A DNA stretch of 6,500 nucleotides from Candidatus Tenderia sp. (GCA_030148045.1 JASBUE010000197.1:1-6500), one strand, 5' to 3'; shown: positions 1-6,500, counted from the stretch's first letter. Numbers and translations are program-made. Notes: generated by a model not told the origin, from the letters alone.

Positions 1-157
1 CCTGCTGGCAGCTGCGCGTCAGGGTGACGCCGCGCTCGAACAGTTTGAGCGACTCATCAAGGCTGATGTCGCCCTGCTCCAGGGTTTCCACCAGGGTCTC
101 CAGTTCGGCCAGGGCGATTTCGAAATCGGGTTGTTTCTTGCTTGTCTTTCTAGGCAT
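1..157 (-). CDS. xseB: Exodeoxyribonuclease VII small subunit (partial, N-terminal part)
   Basis: Reading the minus strand from ATG at 157-155 gives a protein starting MPRKTSKKQPDFEIALAELE and continuing with ETLVETLEQGDISLDESLKL, then FERGVTLTRSCQQ, where it runs off the window. This is the XseB pattern: a short polar N-terminus, then two helices carrying the conserved LE.GD..L.E.L..FE.G..L motif. About 52 of the usual roughly 80 residues are present; the C-terminus lies left of base 1. In the family, several XseB chains bind the large subunit XseA to form exonuclease VII, a cytoplasmic nuclease that degrades single-stranded DNA into oligonucleotides. An AAGAG-type ribosome site lies directly before the ATG on the minus strand. 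The gene is divergent from parE. In many proteobacteria it is followed by ispA and dxs, which cannot be checked here. Confidence 0.93.
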   Translation of the reverse strand, partial: MPRKTSKKQPDFEIALAELETLVETLEQGDISLDESLKLFERGVTLTRSCQQ

Positions 158-177
158 TTCTCTTGGATCAGCTGCAG

Positions 178-194
178 GGTGCGCCCGGCGCACC
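178..194. repeat. Perfect 8-bp inverted repeat (GGTGCGCC-C-GGCGCACC)
   Basis: The arms at 178-185 and 187-194 are exactly complementary around a single central base. As RNA the hairpin would have to open to a loop of at least 3 bases, leaving about 7 GC-rich pairs. On the minus strand it would lie in the xseB leader, 20 bases upstream of the start codon. It is not followed by a T run on either strand (TTAAAAA follows on plus), so it does not look like an intrinsic terminator. It could be an operator for a dimeric regulator or a leader hairpin; nothing else in the sequence decides between these. Confidence 0.55.
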
Positions 195-211
195 TTAAAA
201 ATGAACGACAT

Positions 212-229
212 CATCATGCGGCCATGATG
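212..229. repeat. Perfect 7-bp inverted repeat (CATCATG-CGGC-CATGATG)
   Basis: The arms CATCATG (212-218) and CATGATG (223-229) are exactly complementary with a 4-base spacer. The dyad sits midway between xseB and parE, 18 bases from the GC-rich palindrome. It has the size of a dimeric repressor site, but the regulator is unknown. A chance occurrence of a 7-bp dyad in this length of DNA is not negligible. Confidence 0.45.
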
Positions 230-245
230 CGTTTCCAGGGCTCAC

Positions 246-273
246 ATGATACAGTTTCCGCGCGTTGAATTAA
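246..273 (-). promoter_or_regulatory. Candidate sigma-70 promoter for xseB
   Basis: On the minus strand, TATCAT (plus bases 246-251) resembles a -10 box at 5 of 6 positions. TTAATT (plus bases 268-273) is a weak -35 box, with a spacing of 16. This would give a leader of about 80 bases containing both inverted repeats. The call rests on consensus matching by eye and is tentative. Confidence 0.3.
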
Positions 274-294
274 CAGGGAATTTACGAATTCAGT

Positions 295-2187
295 ATGAGC
301 AGTAAGTACGATGCCTCCGCCATAGAGGTCCTCAGCGGCCTCGAGCCGGTGCGCAAGCGCCCCGGTATGTACACCGATACCACCCGCACCAATCACTTGG
401 CCCAGGAGGTGATCGACAATTCGGTCGACGAGGCCGTCGCCGGTTACGCCAAGCGCGTTTCCATCGCCCTATACAAGGACGGTTCCCTGGAGGTGGAGGA
501 CGACGGCCGCGGCATGCCGGTGGACATCCACCCGAAAGAGGGTATCCCGGGAATCGAGGTGATCCTCACCAAGTTGCATGCGGGCGGCAAGTTCTCCAAC
601 AAGAATTACCAGTTCTCCGGCGGCCTGCACGGGGTCGGCGTGTCGGTGGTCAACGCCCTGTCCAAACACCTGGAGGTGTGGGTCAAGCGCAACGGCCGGG
701 AGCACAACATCGCCTTCGCCAACGGCCACAAGGTCTCCGATCTGGAGGCGGTGGGCAAGGTGGGCAGGCAGAACACCGGCACCCGGCTGCGCTTCTGGCC
801 CGATCCCCGGTTTTTCGATTCACCCAAATTCTCGGTCAGCAAGCTGAAACATGTGCTGCGCGCCAAGGCGGTGCTCTGCCCCGGCCTGCACGTCAGCTTC
901 TTCGACGAGCAGTCGGGCGAACGCGAGGCGTGGTATTACGAGGACGGCCTGAGTGATTATCTCAGCAGCGCGCTGGCAGGCTTCACCCTGCTGCCGGAGG
1001 TGCTGTTCACCGGCAGTATGCAGGGCGAGCACGAGGCGGCCGATTGGGCCGTGGTGTGGCTGCCCGAGGGTGGCGAGTCGATCACCGAGAGCTACGTCAA
1101 CCTGATCCCCACCGTCCAGGGAGGTACCCACGTCAACGGCCTGCGCACCGGCCTGACCGATGCCATCCGCGAGTTCTGCGAATTCCGTAACCTGCTGCCG
1201 CGTGGCGTGAAGCTGGCGCCGGACGATGTCTGGGACAAGTGCGCCTATGTGCTGTCGGTGAAGCTGGAAGACCCCCAGTTCAGTGGCCAGACCAAGGAGC
1301 GGCTCTCCTCACGCGAATGTGCGCCCTTCGTCTCCGGCGTGGTCAAGGACGCCTTCAGTCTGTGGCTCAACCAGCATACCGACGTCGGCGAGCAGATCGC
1401 CATGCTGGCCATCAGCAACGCCCAGTTCAGGATGAGGGACGGGCGGAAGGTGGTGCGCAAGAAAGTCACCTCCGGTCCCGACCTGCCGGGCAAGCTGGCC
1501 GACTGCTCGTCCCAGGATACGGATCGGAGCGAGCTGTTTCTGGTGGAGGGGGACTCGGCCGGCGGCTCGGCCAAGCAGGCCCGTGACCGCGAGTACCAGG
1601 CCATCATGCCGCTGCGCGGCAAGATTCTGAACACCTGGGAGGTGGATCCGGCCGAGGTACTGGGTTCGCAGGAGGTACACGATATTTCGGTGGCCGTCGG
1701 CGTTGAGCCCGGCTCCGATGACCTGAAAGGACTGCGCTACGGCAAGATCTGCATCCTCGCCGATGCCGATTCCGACGGCGCCCACATCGCCACCCTGCTG
1801 TGCGCGCTGTTCGTGCGCCATTTCCCGGCGCTGGTGGCGGCCGGCCATGTCTATGTCGCCATGCCGCCGCTGTTTCGCATCGACGTGGGCAAGCAGGTCT
1901 TCTACGCCCTGGACGAGGCCGAGCGCCAGGGGGTGCTGGACCGCATCGCCGCCGAAAAGCTCAAGGGCAAGATCAACGTGCAGCGCTTCAAGGGGCTGGG
2001 CGAGATGAACCCCCTGCAGCTGCGCGAAACCACCATTGATCCCGACACCCGCCGCCTGGTGCAGCTCATCCTGGACAGCGGCGACGACACCTACCAGGTA
2101 ATGGACATGCTGCTGGCCAAGAAGCGCGCCGCCGACCGGCGCGCCTGGCTGGAAACCAAGGGCAATCTGGCCGACGTTTCGCTGTAG
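295..2187 (+). CDS. parE: DNA topoisomerase IV subunit B (ParE)
   Basis: This 630-residue protein has the same length as E. coli ParE and matches it nearly throughout. ParE is the ATPase subunit that pairs with ParC to unlink replicated chromosomes and relax supercoils in the cytoplasm. The GHKL ATPase domain comes first: QEVIDNSVDEA holds catalytic Glu38 and Mg-binding Asn42, VEDDGRGMP has the adenine-contacting Asp69, and the SGGLHGVGVSVVNAL lid follows near 108-122. The transducer domain spans roughly 225-400, including GGTHVNGLR and the QTKERLSSRE lysine loop. The TOPRIM domain has FLVEGDSAGG with metal-binding Glu418 and DADSD at 490-494, then QRFKGLGEMNP from 563. The ATG at 295 is chosen because the N-terminus MSSKYDASAIEVLSGLEP aligns with E. 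coli residue for residue. No truncation or missing key residue is seen. TopoIV-type features (MYTDTTR, length about 630 rather than about 800) separate it from GyrB. The stop is TAG. Confidence 0.98.
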   Translation: MSSKYDASAIEVLSGLEPVRKRPGMYTDTTRTNHLAQEVIDNSVDEAVAGYAKRVSIALYKDGSLEVEDDGRGMPVDIHPKEGIPGIEVILTKLHAGGKFSNKNYQFSGGLHGVGVSVVNALSKHLEVWVKRNGREHNIAFANGHKVSDLEAVGKVGRQNTGTRLRFWPDPRFFDSPKFSVSKLKHVLRAKAVLCPGLHVSFFDEQSGEREAWYYEDGLSDYLSSALAGFTLLPEVLFTGSMQGEHEAADWAVVWLPEGGESITESYVNLIPTVQGGTHVNGLRTGLTDAIREFCEFRNLLPRGVKLAPDDVWDKCAYVLSVKLEDPQFSGQTKERLSSRECAPFVSGVVKDAFSLWLNQHTDVGEQIAMLAISNAQFRMRDGRKVVRKKVTSGPDLPGKLADCSSQDTDRSELFLVEGDSAGGSAKQARDREYQAIMPLRGKILNTWEVDPAEVLGSQEVHDISVAVGVEPGSDDLKGLRYGKICILADADSDGAHIATLLCALFVRHFPALVAAGHVYVAMPPLFRIDVGKQVFYALDEAERQGVLDRIAAEKLKGKINVQRFKGLGEMNPLQLRETTIDPDTRRLVQLILDSGDDTYQVMDMLLAKKRAADRRAWLETKGNLADVSL

Positions 2188-2224
2188 CTGCCGGTGCCAC
2201 GGTGGGGCGGGCGGATATCAGCTA

Positions 2225-2253
2225 TTGATTCCTGTTTCACGAGCATGTAATAG
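2225..2253 (+). promoter_or_regulatory. Candidate sigma-70 promoter upstream of glgX
   Basis: TTGATT (2225-2230) is a plausible -35 box. Downstream, TGTAAT (2246-2251, 5 of 6 matches to TATAAT, spacing 15) or TAATAG (2248-2253, spacing 17) could serve as the -10. Transcription would begin near 2258-2260, leaving a leader of about 115 bases before the ATG at 2376. It lies just after the parE stop, and I see no clear terminator for parE, so read-through from parE is also possible. Confidence 0.35.
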
Positions 2254-2375
2254 AGTGGTTGAATGATGTTCCTCACATTTATTCAGCCAAGGGGGGATTC
2301 CGTGTCCCTGGAGTCTACAACCGTCTGTCTGGATGGGCCGGTCCCATCCAAGCCCCTGAGCCGCCGGATCGTCCC

Positions 2376-4544
2376 ATGCCGCTGAGGAAAAACTCGCTCG
2401 CCGTCTGGCCGGGCCATCCCTACCCGCTGGGGGCGAGCTGGGACGGCGAAGGGGTGAATTTCGCCCTGTTTTCCGAACATGCGGAACAGGTGGAGTTGTG
2501 CCTGTTCGACCCCAACGGGCGGCGCACCATACATACCATCGACATGCGCTGGCAGACCGACCAGGTATGGCACTGTTACCTGCCCGAGGCGCGTCCCGGG
2601 ACGCTCTACGGCTATCGCGTCTACGGTCCCTACGATCCCGCCGGCGGTCACCGCTTCAACCCCAAGAAACTGCTGCTCGATCCCTACGCCAAGGATATTT
2701 TCGGCCAGTTGCGCTGGAGCGATGCCCTGTTCGGCTACCGGGTCGGCCATGCGGATGAGGATCTCGCCATGGATCGCCGCGACAGCGCCGCCGGCATGTT
2801 CAAGTCGCGCGTCATCGATCCGGCCTTTACCTGGGGCGACGACAAACCCCTGCGTACCCCCTGGCACGACACGGTGATCTACGAACTGCACGTCAAAGGC
2901 TTTACCGCCCGTCATCCCGATATTCCGCCGCAACTGCGCGGCACTTACGCCGCGCTGGCCACGGCCCCGGCCATCGAACACCTGAAACGCCTGGGCGTGA
3001 CCGCCGTGGAGTTGATGCCCACCCACGCCTTCATCGACGACCGCCACCTGCTGCAGAAAGGCCTGCGCAACTACTGGGGCTATAACTCCCTCGGGTTCTT
3101 CGCGCCGGAACCGCGTTACAGCGCCAGCGGCAACATCAAGGAGTTCAAGACCATGGTCAAGCGCCTCCACTCGGAGGGCATCGAGGTGATCCTGGACGTG
3201 GTCTACAATCACACTGCCGAAGGCAACCATCTCGGGCCGACGCTCTGTTTCCGCGGCATCGACAACTGCGCCTACTACAGTCTCAATCACGACGCCAGGC
3301 GCTACTACATGGACTACACCGGCTGCGGCAACACCCTCAACATGCGTCACCCGCGCGTGCTGCAGCTGATCCTGGACAGCCTGCGCTACTGGGTGCAGGA
3401 GATGCACGTGGACGGCTTTCGTTTCGACTTGGCCTCGGCCCTGGCGCGCGAGCTGCACGCCGTGGATCGTCTCGGCGCCTTCTTCGACATCATCCACCAG
3501 GACCCGGTGTTGTCGCAGGTCAAGCTCATCGCCGAACCCTGGGACCTGGGCGAGGGCGGCTACCAGGTGGGCAACTTCCCGGTGGGCTGGACCGAGTGGA
3601 ACGGCAAATACCGCGATACCATGCGTGCCTACTGGAAGGGCGACGGCGGCCTGATCGGTGACCTGGCCTATCGCCTGACCGGCTCCAGCGATCTCTATTA
3701 ACACGGTGGTCGCCGCCCCTATGCCAGCATCAACTTCATCACCTGTCATGACGGCTTCACCCTGCGCGACCTGGTCAGCTACAACGACAAGCACAACGAG
3801 GCCAACGGCGAGCACAACCGCGACGGCGAAAGCCACAACCTGAGCTGGAACTGCGGCGAGGAGGTGCCCACCAACAACCAGCACATCAATGCCCTGCGGG
3901 CGCGCCAGCAGCGCAATTTTCTCGCCACCCTGCTGCTGTCGCAGGGGGTGCCCATGCTAACCGCCGGCGACGAGTTGGGCCGCACCCAGCTGGGCAACAA
4001 CAATGCCTATTGCCAGGACAGCGAGCTGACCTGGATCGACTGGTCGTTGAGCAAGGAGAACAGGCAGCTACTGAGGTTTGTGCAAAAGCTTATCCGCTTG
4101 CGCAAGAAACATCCGGCCTTCCGGCGGCGTTATTTTTTCCAGGGGCGCGACATCTTCGGCGTCGGCGTCAAGGACATCACCTGGCTCAGCCCCGGCGGTG
4201 GCGAGATGAGCGACAAGGAGTGGCACCAGCCCTTCGGCCGCTGCCTGGGACTGTTTCTGGCCGGTGACGCCATCGGCGAGCATGACGAGCGCGGCAGAAA
4301 AATTTCCGACGTCAATTTCATTCTACTGTTCAACTCCCATCATGAAGATATCGCCTTTACACTGCCCGCCGAGCCGCTCCTGGCACGGTGGGAGGTGCTG
4401 GTCGATACCGGCGCCGCCGATGGCGAGAGCATGTCGAGAAGGTTATTCCATGCCAATCAAAAGTTCCCCCTGCAGCGACGTTCGTTTGTGCTGATGAAAC
4501 AGCTGATCAGTCCGCCCTTGCGGGCCGCCGTTCCGCAGGAGTGA
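2376..4544 (+). pseudogene. glgX: Glycogen debranching enzyme GlgX, interrupted by one in-frame TAA
   Basis: GlgX (glycoside hydrolase family 13, isoamylase type) hydrolyses alpha-1,6 branches of glycogen that phosphorylase has trimmed. Read through the stop, the frame gives a 722-residue protein of normal family length. It holds a CBM48-like N-terminal domain (about 10-130, with GYRVYGPYDPAGGHRFNP), a TIM barrel with DVVYNH (274-279), nucleophile Asp351 in GFRFD, and acid/base Glu387 in LIAEPWDL. Transition-state Asp459 in FITCHDGFTL follows, then a C-terminal beta domain. The spacings 36 and 72 nearly equal those between the catalytic residues of E. coli GlgX (336, 371, 443). Codon 442 is TAA (3699-3701), between SGSSDLY-type and HGGRRPYASINF sequence, so the translated product would lack Asp459 and the C-terminus. 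The frame beyond is open and conserved to the TGA at 4542. The ATG at 2376 (MPLRKNSLAVWPG) is preferred over TTG 2259, which lies at the predicted transcript start; its ribosome site is weak. A sequencing error cannot be excluded. Confidence 0.88.
3699..3701 (+). other. Premature TAA stop within glgX (codon 442)
   Basis: The codon lies in a well-conserved stretch, with TGSSDLY before it and HGGRRPYASINF directly after in the same frame, so there is no insertion, deletion or frame change. One substitution explains it: CAA (Gln), GAA (Glu) or AAA (Lys) to TAA. The C-to-T change from CAA is a common transition, and Gln or Glu suits this surface position in the family. No structure or sequence typical of programmed read-through is visible. 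parE ends in TAG and the complete minus-strand genes end in TGA; none of the genes here carries another in-frame TAA. Confidence 0.9.
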
Positions 4545-4628
4545 GATCGGCTGTTGCCGTCGAGGGTAGTCGATCCTCTATGGGTGACGGGCGTTCATCA
4601 TTTTCGCCGCCGTCGTATCAATTCTTTA
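4545..4628. other. Convergent gap between glgX and the lipoprotein gene
   Basis: This is an 84-base gap between two genes that meet tail to tail. On the plus strand it can form a nested structure: CCGTC (4557-4561) with GACGG (4586-4590), and inside it GAGG (4562-4565) with CCTC (4575-4578). Only a TTTT some 10 bases later follows, so as a terminator for glgX it is weak. No open reading frame of its own is supported. Confidence 0.35.
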
Positions 4629-5267
4629 TCAAAGGGAAGGTTCGCCATCCTTTCCTTGGTCTTGGTGCGTTGTTTGTGTGCCCGTTTGCCTGATGTTTTC
4701 AGCCAGGTCGTCGCTTAGGGCGCCGACGCAGCGGCTCAGCGCCTTCACCAATGCTTCGTAATCGTCACCCTCTGCCGGCACGAGGTAGTCGCGGTTTTGC
4801 GGCGCATAGCGCATCTCGCTATGCCGGTCGATCAGTTCCCAGCGCACGCTCAGGTGGGCCTGGTTGCGGTCGTCGGCGTTGAATTTAAGCACGTTGAGAC
4901 GCACCTCCACATCGATCGGCACATCCGGGCGCCAGGGATGGTTGTGAACATCGGCTTCAGGCAGGTCCGCCATAAGATTCTGCGCCAGTATCCGGGCGAA
5001 GTTGCTCGCCAGCGGCTCGGCCCAGCGGTGGTATTCGGCTGTGCGCAGACGGTGGTCGCCGCTGCTGACCACGATCTCGTTGCGGTCCAGATAGGCCGGA
5101 AATTCGATCGGTCCAAGGCCGATGTTGATGACGTGTTGCGTTGCGGCGCGTGCCGGCGTGGTCGTGTCGGTACCGAGCAGGTAGTAGTTCGGGGGCGGGG
5201 TGGTGCCGCAGCCGTTCAGGGTTACGACCAGCAGCAATAACGGCGGTACGAAACGGACAGGGGTCAT
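4629..5267 (-). CDS. ABC-type transport auxiliary lipoprotein (PqiC / DUF330-like)
   Basis: This 212-residue protein begins MTPVRFVPPLLLLVVTLNGC, a short lipoprotein signal peptide with lipobox LNGC and lipidated Cys20. The residue after Cys is Gly rather than Asp, consistent with outer-membrane sorting. The mature part has the pattern of the ABC transport auxiliary lipoprotein family (the PqiC group): PNYYLLGTD near the start, then IGLGPIEFPAYLDRNEIVV, and HRWAEPLASNFARILAQNL around the middle. In Pqi/Let systems such a lipoprotein sits at the outer membrane and helps the MCE channel bridge the periplasm. The start ATG at 5267 is 4 bases after the MCE stop, and GGAG on the minus strand (plus bases 5277-5280) lies 9 bases upstream inside the previous gene, implying translational coupling. 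It is the last gene of the visible operon. Family assignment is good; the exact substrate is unknown. Confidence 0.85.
   Translation of the reverse strand: MTPVRFVPPLLLLVVTLNGCGTTPPPNYYLLGTDTTTPARAATQHVINIGLGPIEFPAYLDRNEIVVSSGDHRLRTAEYHRWAEPLASNFARILAQNLMADLPEADVHNHPWRPDVPIDVEVRLNVLKFNADDRNQAHLSVRWELIDRHSEMRYAPQNRDYLVPAEGDDYEALVKALSRCVGALSDDLAENIRQTGTQTTHQDQGKDGEPSL
4632..4657. terminator. Possible bidirectional hairpin at the lipoprotein 3' end
   Basis: AAGGGAAGG (4632-4640) pairs with CCTTTCCTT (4649-4657) over 9 positions including one G-U pair, with an 8-base loop. It lies inside the last codons of the minus-strand lipoprotein gene. On the minus strand it is followed by only a short T stretch (CCCTTTGAT), and on the plus strand by GGTCTTGG. 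It may contribute to ending transcription at this convergent junction but lacks a proper T tract, so the call is weak. Confidence 0.3.
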
Positions 5268-5271
5268 ATCA

Positions 5272-6294
5272 TCAATCTCCGGCGGCGGGTTTGCCCTTCA
5301 ACAGGGCCTCGGGATTCTGTTCCAGGGTGTCGGCCAGCAAGCGCAGCGAGCGCGCCTCCTTGGCTACCTCCTCCAGCGTGCGGCTGAGCTGAAAATGGAG
5401 CGGTGAATCCTGCGAGACCAGATTGTTGGCGGCGCCGGCGGCGGCCCGGATGTCGTCCAGCGCGTCCTCGGCGCTGCGGCTGAGGCGGTCGGCATTGGCG
5501 TTCAGGCGCTGGAGCAATTGAGTCGAATCGTCGATCAGCACCTCCCCCGACCCGATCAGGGCGCGGCTGGATGCCAGGGTGGTGCGCATGTCACTCAGGG
5601 TGGCGCGCAGATCGGACGAGATCCGCTCGGTCTGCTGGTCGAGCCGCTGCGCCAGGCGGCTGTATTGCTGGAGTGTATCGTCGAGCCGGGCGACGGCCTG
5701 CGGCAGGTCCGGATTATTGACCAGCCTGTTGATGCCTGCAATGGCCCCGGCGAAGTCGTCGAGCAGCTGGTCGACGGGGAAGTCATCCAGCTTGCGCGTC
5801 AGTTGCTGGATTGGGGTGGGGATGGTCGGGATCTCCTTGTATTGATTATCGGTGCCTGACCATTTGACCGGCTTGTCCGGGTGCATGTCGAGCTGGATGG
5901 CAAGTTGCCCGGTGAGTAGGCTTTGCGTCTGCAATTGGGCGCGCAGGCCCTGCTGAATCATCTCATCGATGCGTTGCATGCGCAGTGCGGTGAGTTCTTC
6001 ACCGCTGATGAGCTTGATGCGCTGGACCTCCAGTTCCACGTAGACCGGAATCATGACCTCCAGTGTATCGGGGGCGAGCAGCAGCCCGATGTCGCTCACC
6101 GTACCGAGCTTGACGCCGCGGAAATAGACCGGTGCGCCGATGTCCAGCCCCTTGACCGAGCTGTCGAAAAACATGACGAAGCGGTGCTTGTCGCGCAGCA
6201 GGCCGCTGCCGAACAGCAGCGCGGCGGCGATGGCGAGGACGGCGGCGCCGACGATGAACAGGCCGATGATGGTGGCATTGGCGCGTCGGCTCAT
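5272..6294 (-). CDS. MCE-domain (MlaD-type) ABC transporter substrate-binding protein
   Basis: The 340-residue protein has an N-terminal transmembrane helix (about residues 9-28, IIGLFIVGAAVLAIAAALLF) and then one MCE domain (about 36-115). The domain carries the core motif GLDIGAPVYFRGVKLG at 49-64. A long, mostly helical periplasmic tail with heptad-like stretches (for example QYSRLAQRLDQQTERISSDL) follows, ending in NPEALLKGK (327-335), an ending shared with PqiB/MlaD-like relatives. MCE proteins oligomerise into rings that pass phospholipids or other lipids between the inner and outer membranes. It is nearly twice as long as E. coli MlaD (183 residues), the extra length being the helical tail, which could form a tube toward the outer membrane. 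The start at 6294 is chosen because it gives a clean MSRRANATIIGLF N-terminus, overlaps the ATPase stop as ATGA, and has AGGGA about 8 bases upstream on the minus strand. A longer in-frame start at 6339 lies well inside the ATPase gene. Confidence 0.9.
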   Translation of the reverse strand: MSRRANATIIGLFIVGAAVLAIAAALLFGSGLLRDKHRFVMFFDSSVKGLDIGAPVYFRGVKLGTVSDIGLLLAPDTLEVMIPVYVELEVQRIKLISGEELTALRMQRIDEMIQQGLRAQLQTQSLLTGQLAIQLDMHPDKPVKWSGTDNQYKEIPTIPTPIQQLTRKLDDFPVDQLLDDFAGAIAGINRLVNNPDLPQAVARLDDTLQQYSRLAQRLDQQTERISSDLRATLSDMRTTLASSRALIGSGEVLIDDSTQLLQRLNANADRLSRSAEDALDDIRAAAGAANNLVSQDSPLHFQLSRTLEEVAKEARSLRLLADTLEQNPEALLKGKPAAGD

Positions 6295-6500
6295 AGATTT
6301 TCCCTGTTGAGGAAGGCATGCACCCGTGCATCGTCGCAATCGCGTTTGAGCTGTTTCGGATCGCCGCTGGCGATCATGGTCTTGGTCTCCGCGTCGAGGA
6401 AGATGGCATTGTCGCCGATGGCGAAGATGCTCGCCAGTTCATGGGTCACCACGACAATAGTAGTACCGAGATTAGCGCGCAGTTCAAGGATCAATTCATC
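6291..6500 (-). CDS. ABC transporter ATP-binding protein (MlaF-like, C-terminal end only)
   Basis: The last 69 codons and stop of an ABC ATPase enter from the right edge. The visible part reads DELILELRANLGTTIVVVTH, including the H-loop VTHE whose His contacts the ATP gamma phosphate, then ELASIFAIGDNAIFLDAETK and a tail with ASGDPKQL and VHAFLNRENL. The LASIFAI, IFLD and GDPKQL pattern is that of ATPases partnered with MlaE-type permeases (MlaF/Ttg2A group). Walker A, the signature motif and Walker B lie beyond base 6500. The enzyme would hydrolyse ATP at the cytoplasmic face to drive lipid transfer through the MlaE-type permease, presumably the next gene to the right. Its TGA overlaps the MCE start (ATGA), so the two are translated together. 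Confidence 0.88.
   Translation of the reverse strand, partial: DELILELRANLGTTIVVVTHELASIFAIGDNAIFLDAETKTMIASGDPKQLKRDCDDARVHAFLNRENL

Larger units (their letters stand above)
158..294. promoter_or_regulatory. Divergent xseB/parE intergenic region
   Basis: This 137-base gap must hold the transcription starts of both xseB (leftward) and parE (rightward), unless either is read from further away. Directly visible are a perfect inverted repeat at 178-194, a second at 212-229, and an imperfect direct repeat (CATGAT, 2-3 bases, GTTTCC) at 223-236 and 245-259. I could not find a convincing sigma-70 promoter for parE. For xseB there is a modest candidate, listed separately. The AGGGA at 275-279 is 15 bases from the parE ATG, too far to be a standard ribosome site, so parE translation initiation looks weak or uses a non-obvious signal. 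Confidence 0.6.

Noticed and set aside
178..194. Intrinsic terminator at the GC-rich palindrome
   Set aside because: There is no T run after it on either strand, and it lies between divergent gene starts where no transcript is expected to end.
1309..1848. Minus-strand open frame of 179 codons inside parE
   Set aside because: It lies fully antisense to the conserved TOPRIM-encoding part of parE and has no recognisable protein features.
2259..2375. N-terminal extension of GlgX from TTG 2259
   Set aside because: The extra 39 residues do not resemble the family N-terminus, which starts around MPLRKNSLAVWPG. The TTG also coincides with the predicted transcription start.
3699..3701. TAA read as a sense codon through an altered genetic code
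   Set aside because: No other gene in the window has an internal TAA and all complete genes end at normal TAG or TGA stops. One codon is not evidence for a code change.
2283..3884. Long open frame (533 codons) on the minus strand across most of glgX
   Set aside because: Its translation is low-complexity Val/Ala/Gly/Gln/His with no recognisable domain, and it lies opposite a clearly conserved GH13 coding frame. This is a usual shadow in GC-rich DNA.
3864..4544. Separate gene starting at GTG 3864, as a restart after the glgX stop
   Set aside because: The GAGGAG before it (3858-3863) directly abuts the GTG, leaving no spacing for initiation. The conserved glgX frame also runs unbroken from 3702, before this codon, so it is the rest of glgX and not a new gene.
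6295..6339. Longer MCE protein start at 6339
   Set aside because: It would overlap the ATPase gene by about 49 bases and add a Cys-containing tail before the membrane helix. ATG 6294 has a ribosome site and the typical ATGA overlap.

Overview
The window looks like chromosomal DNA from a GC-rich gammaproteobacterium. ParE matches the E. coli type over its whole length (630 residues), XseB and a debranching enzyme of the proteobacterial GlgX type are present, and a minus-strand cluster encodes an outer-membrane lipid-asymmetry (MCE) type transporter. I see no phage, insertion-sequence, tRNA, rRNA or CRISPR signature. I cannot place the organism below class level from sequence alone.

Layout. 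(1) Bases 1-157, minus strand: the N-terminal 52 codons of xseB (exonuclease VII small subunit), running off the left edge. (2) Bases 158-294: a divergent intergenic region with two perfect short inverted repeats and an imperfect direct repeat about 22 bp apart. (3) Bases 295-2187, plus: parE, complete and apparently intact. (4) Bases 2188-2375: a leader region with a candidate promoter. (5) Bases 2376-4544, plus: glgX, full length except for one in-frame TAA at 3699-3701. The stop falls between the second and third catalytic acids, so the gene is annotated as a pseudogene (or a sequencing error). (6) Bases 4545-4628: a short convergent gap with weak hairpins. (7) Bases 4629-6500, minus: the downstream end of an ABC/MCE transporter operon, read right to left as ATPase (3' end only), MCE-domain membrane-anchored protein, and outer-membrane-type lipoprotein. 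These are coupled by a 4-base ATGA overlap and a 4-base gap.

How the genes relate. parE and xseB are housekeeping DNA-metabolism genes transcribed divergently. glgX stands alone here, without other glycogen genes in view. The minus-strand cluster is a functional unit: the ATPase powers a permease presumably encoded beyond base 6500, the MCE protein forms the periplasmic substrate-handling part, and the lipoprotein would link it to the outer membrane.

I did not find a convincing undescribed system. The strongest anomaly is the single nonsense codon in an otherwise undamaged glgX. The next most interesting items are the repeat structures in the xseB/parE divergent region and the Mla/Pqi hybrid composition of the transporter operon.
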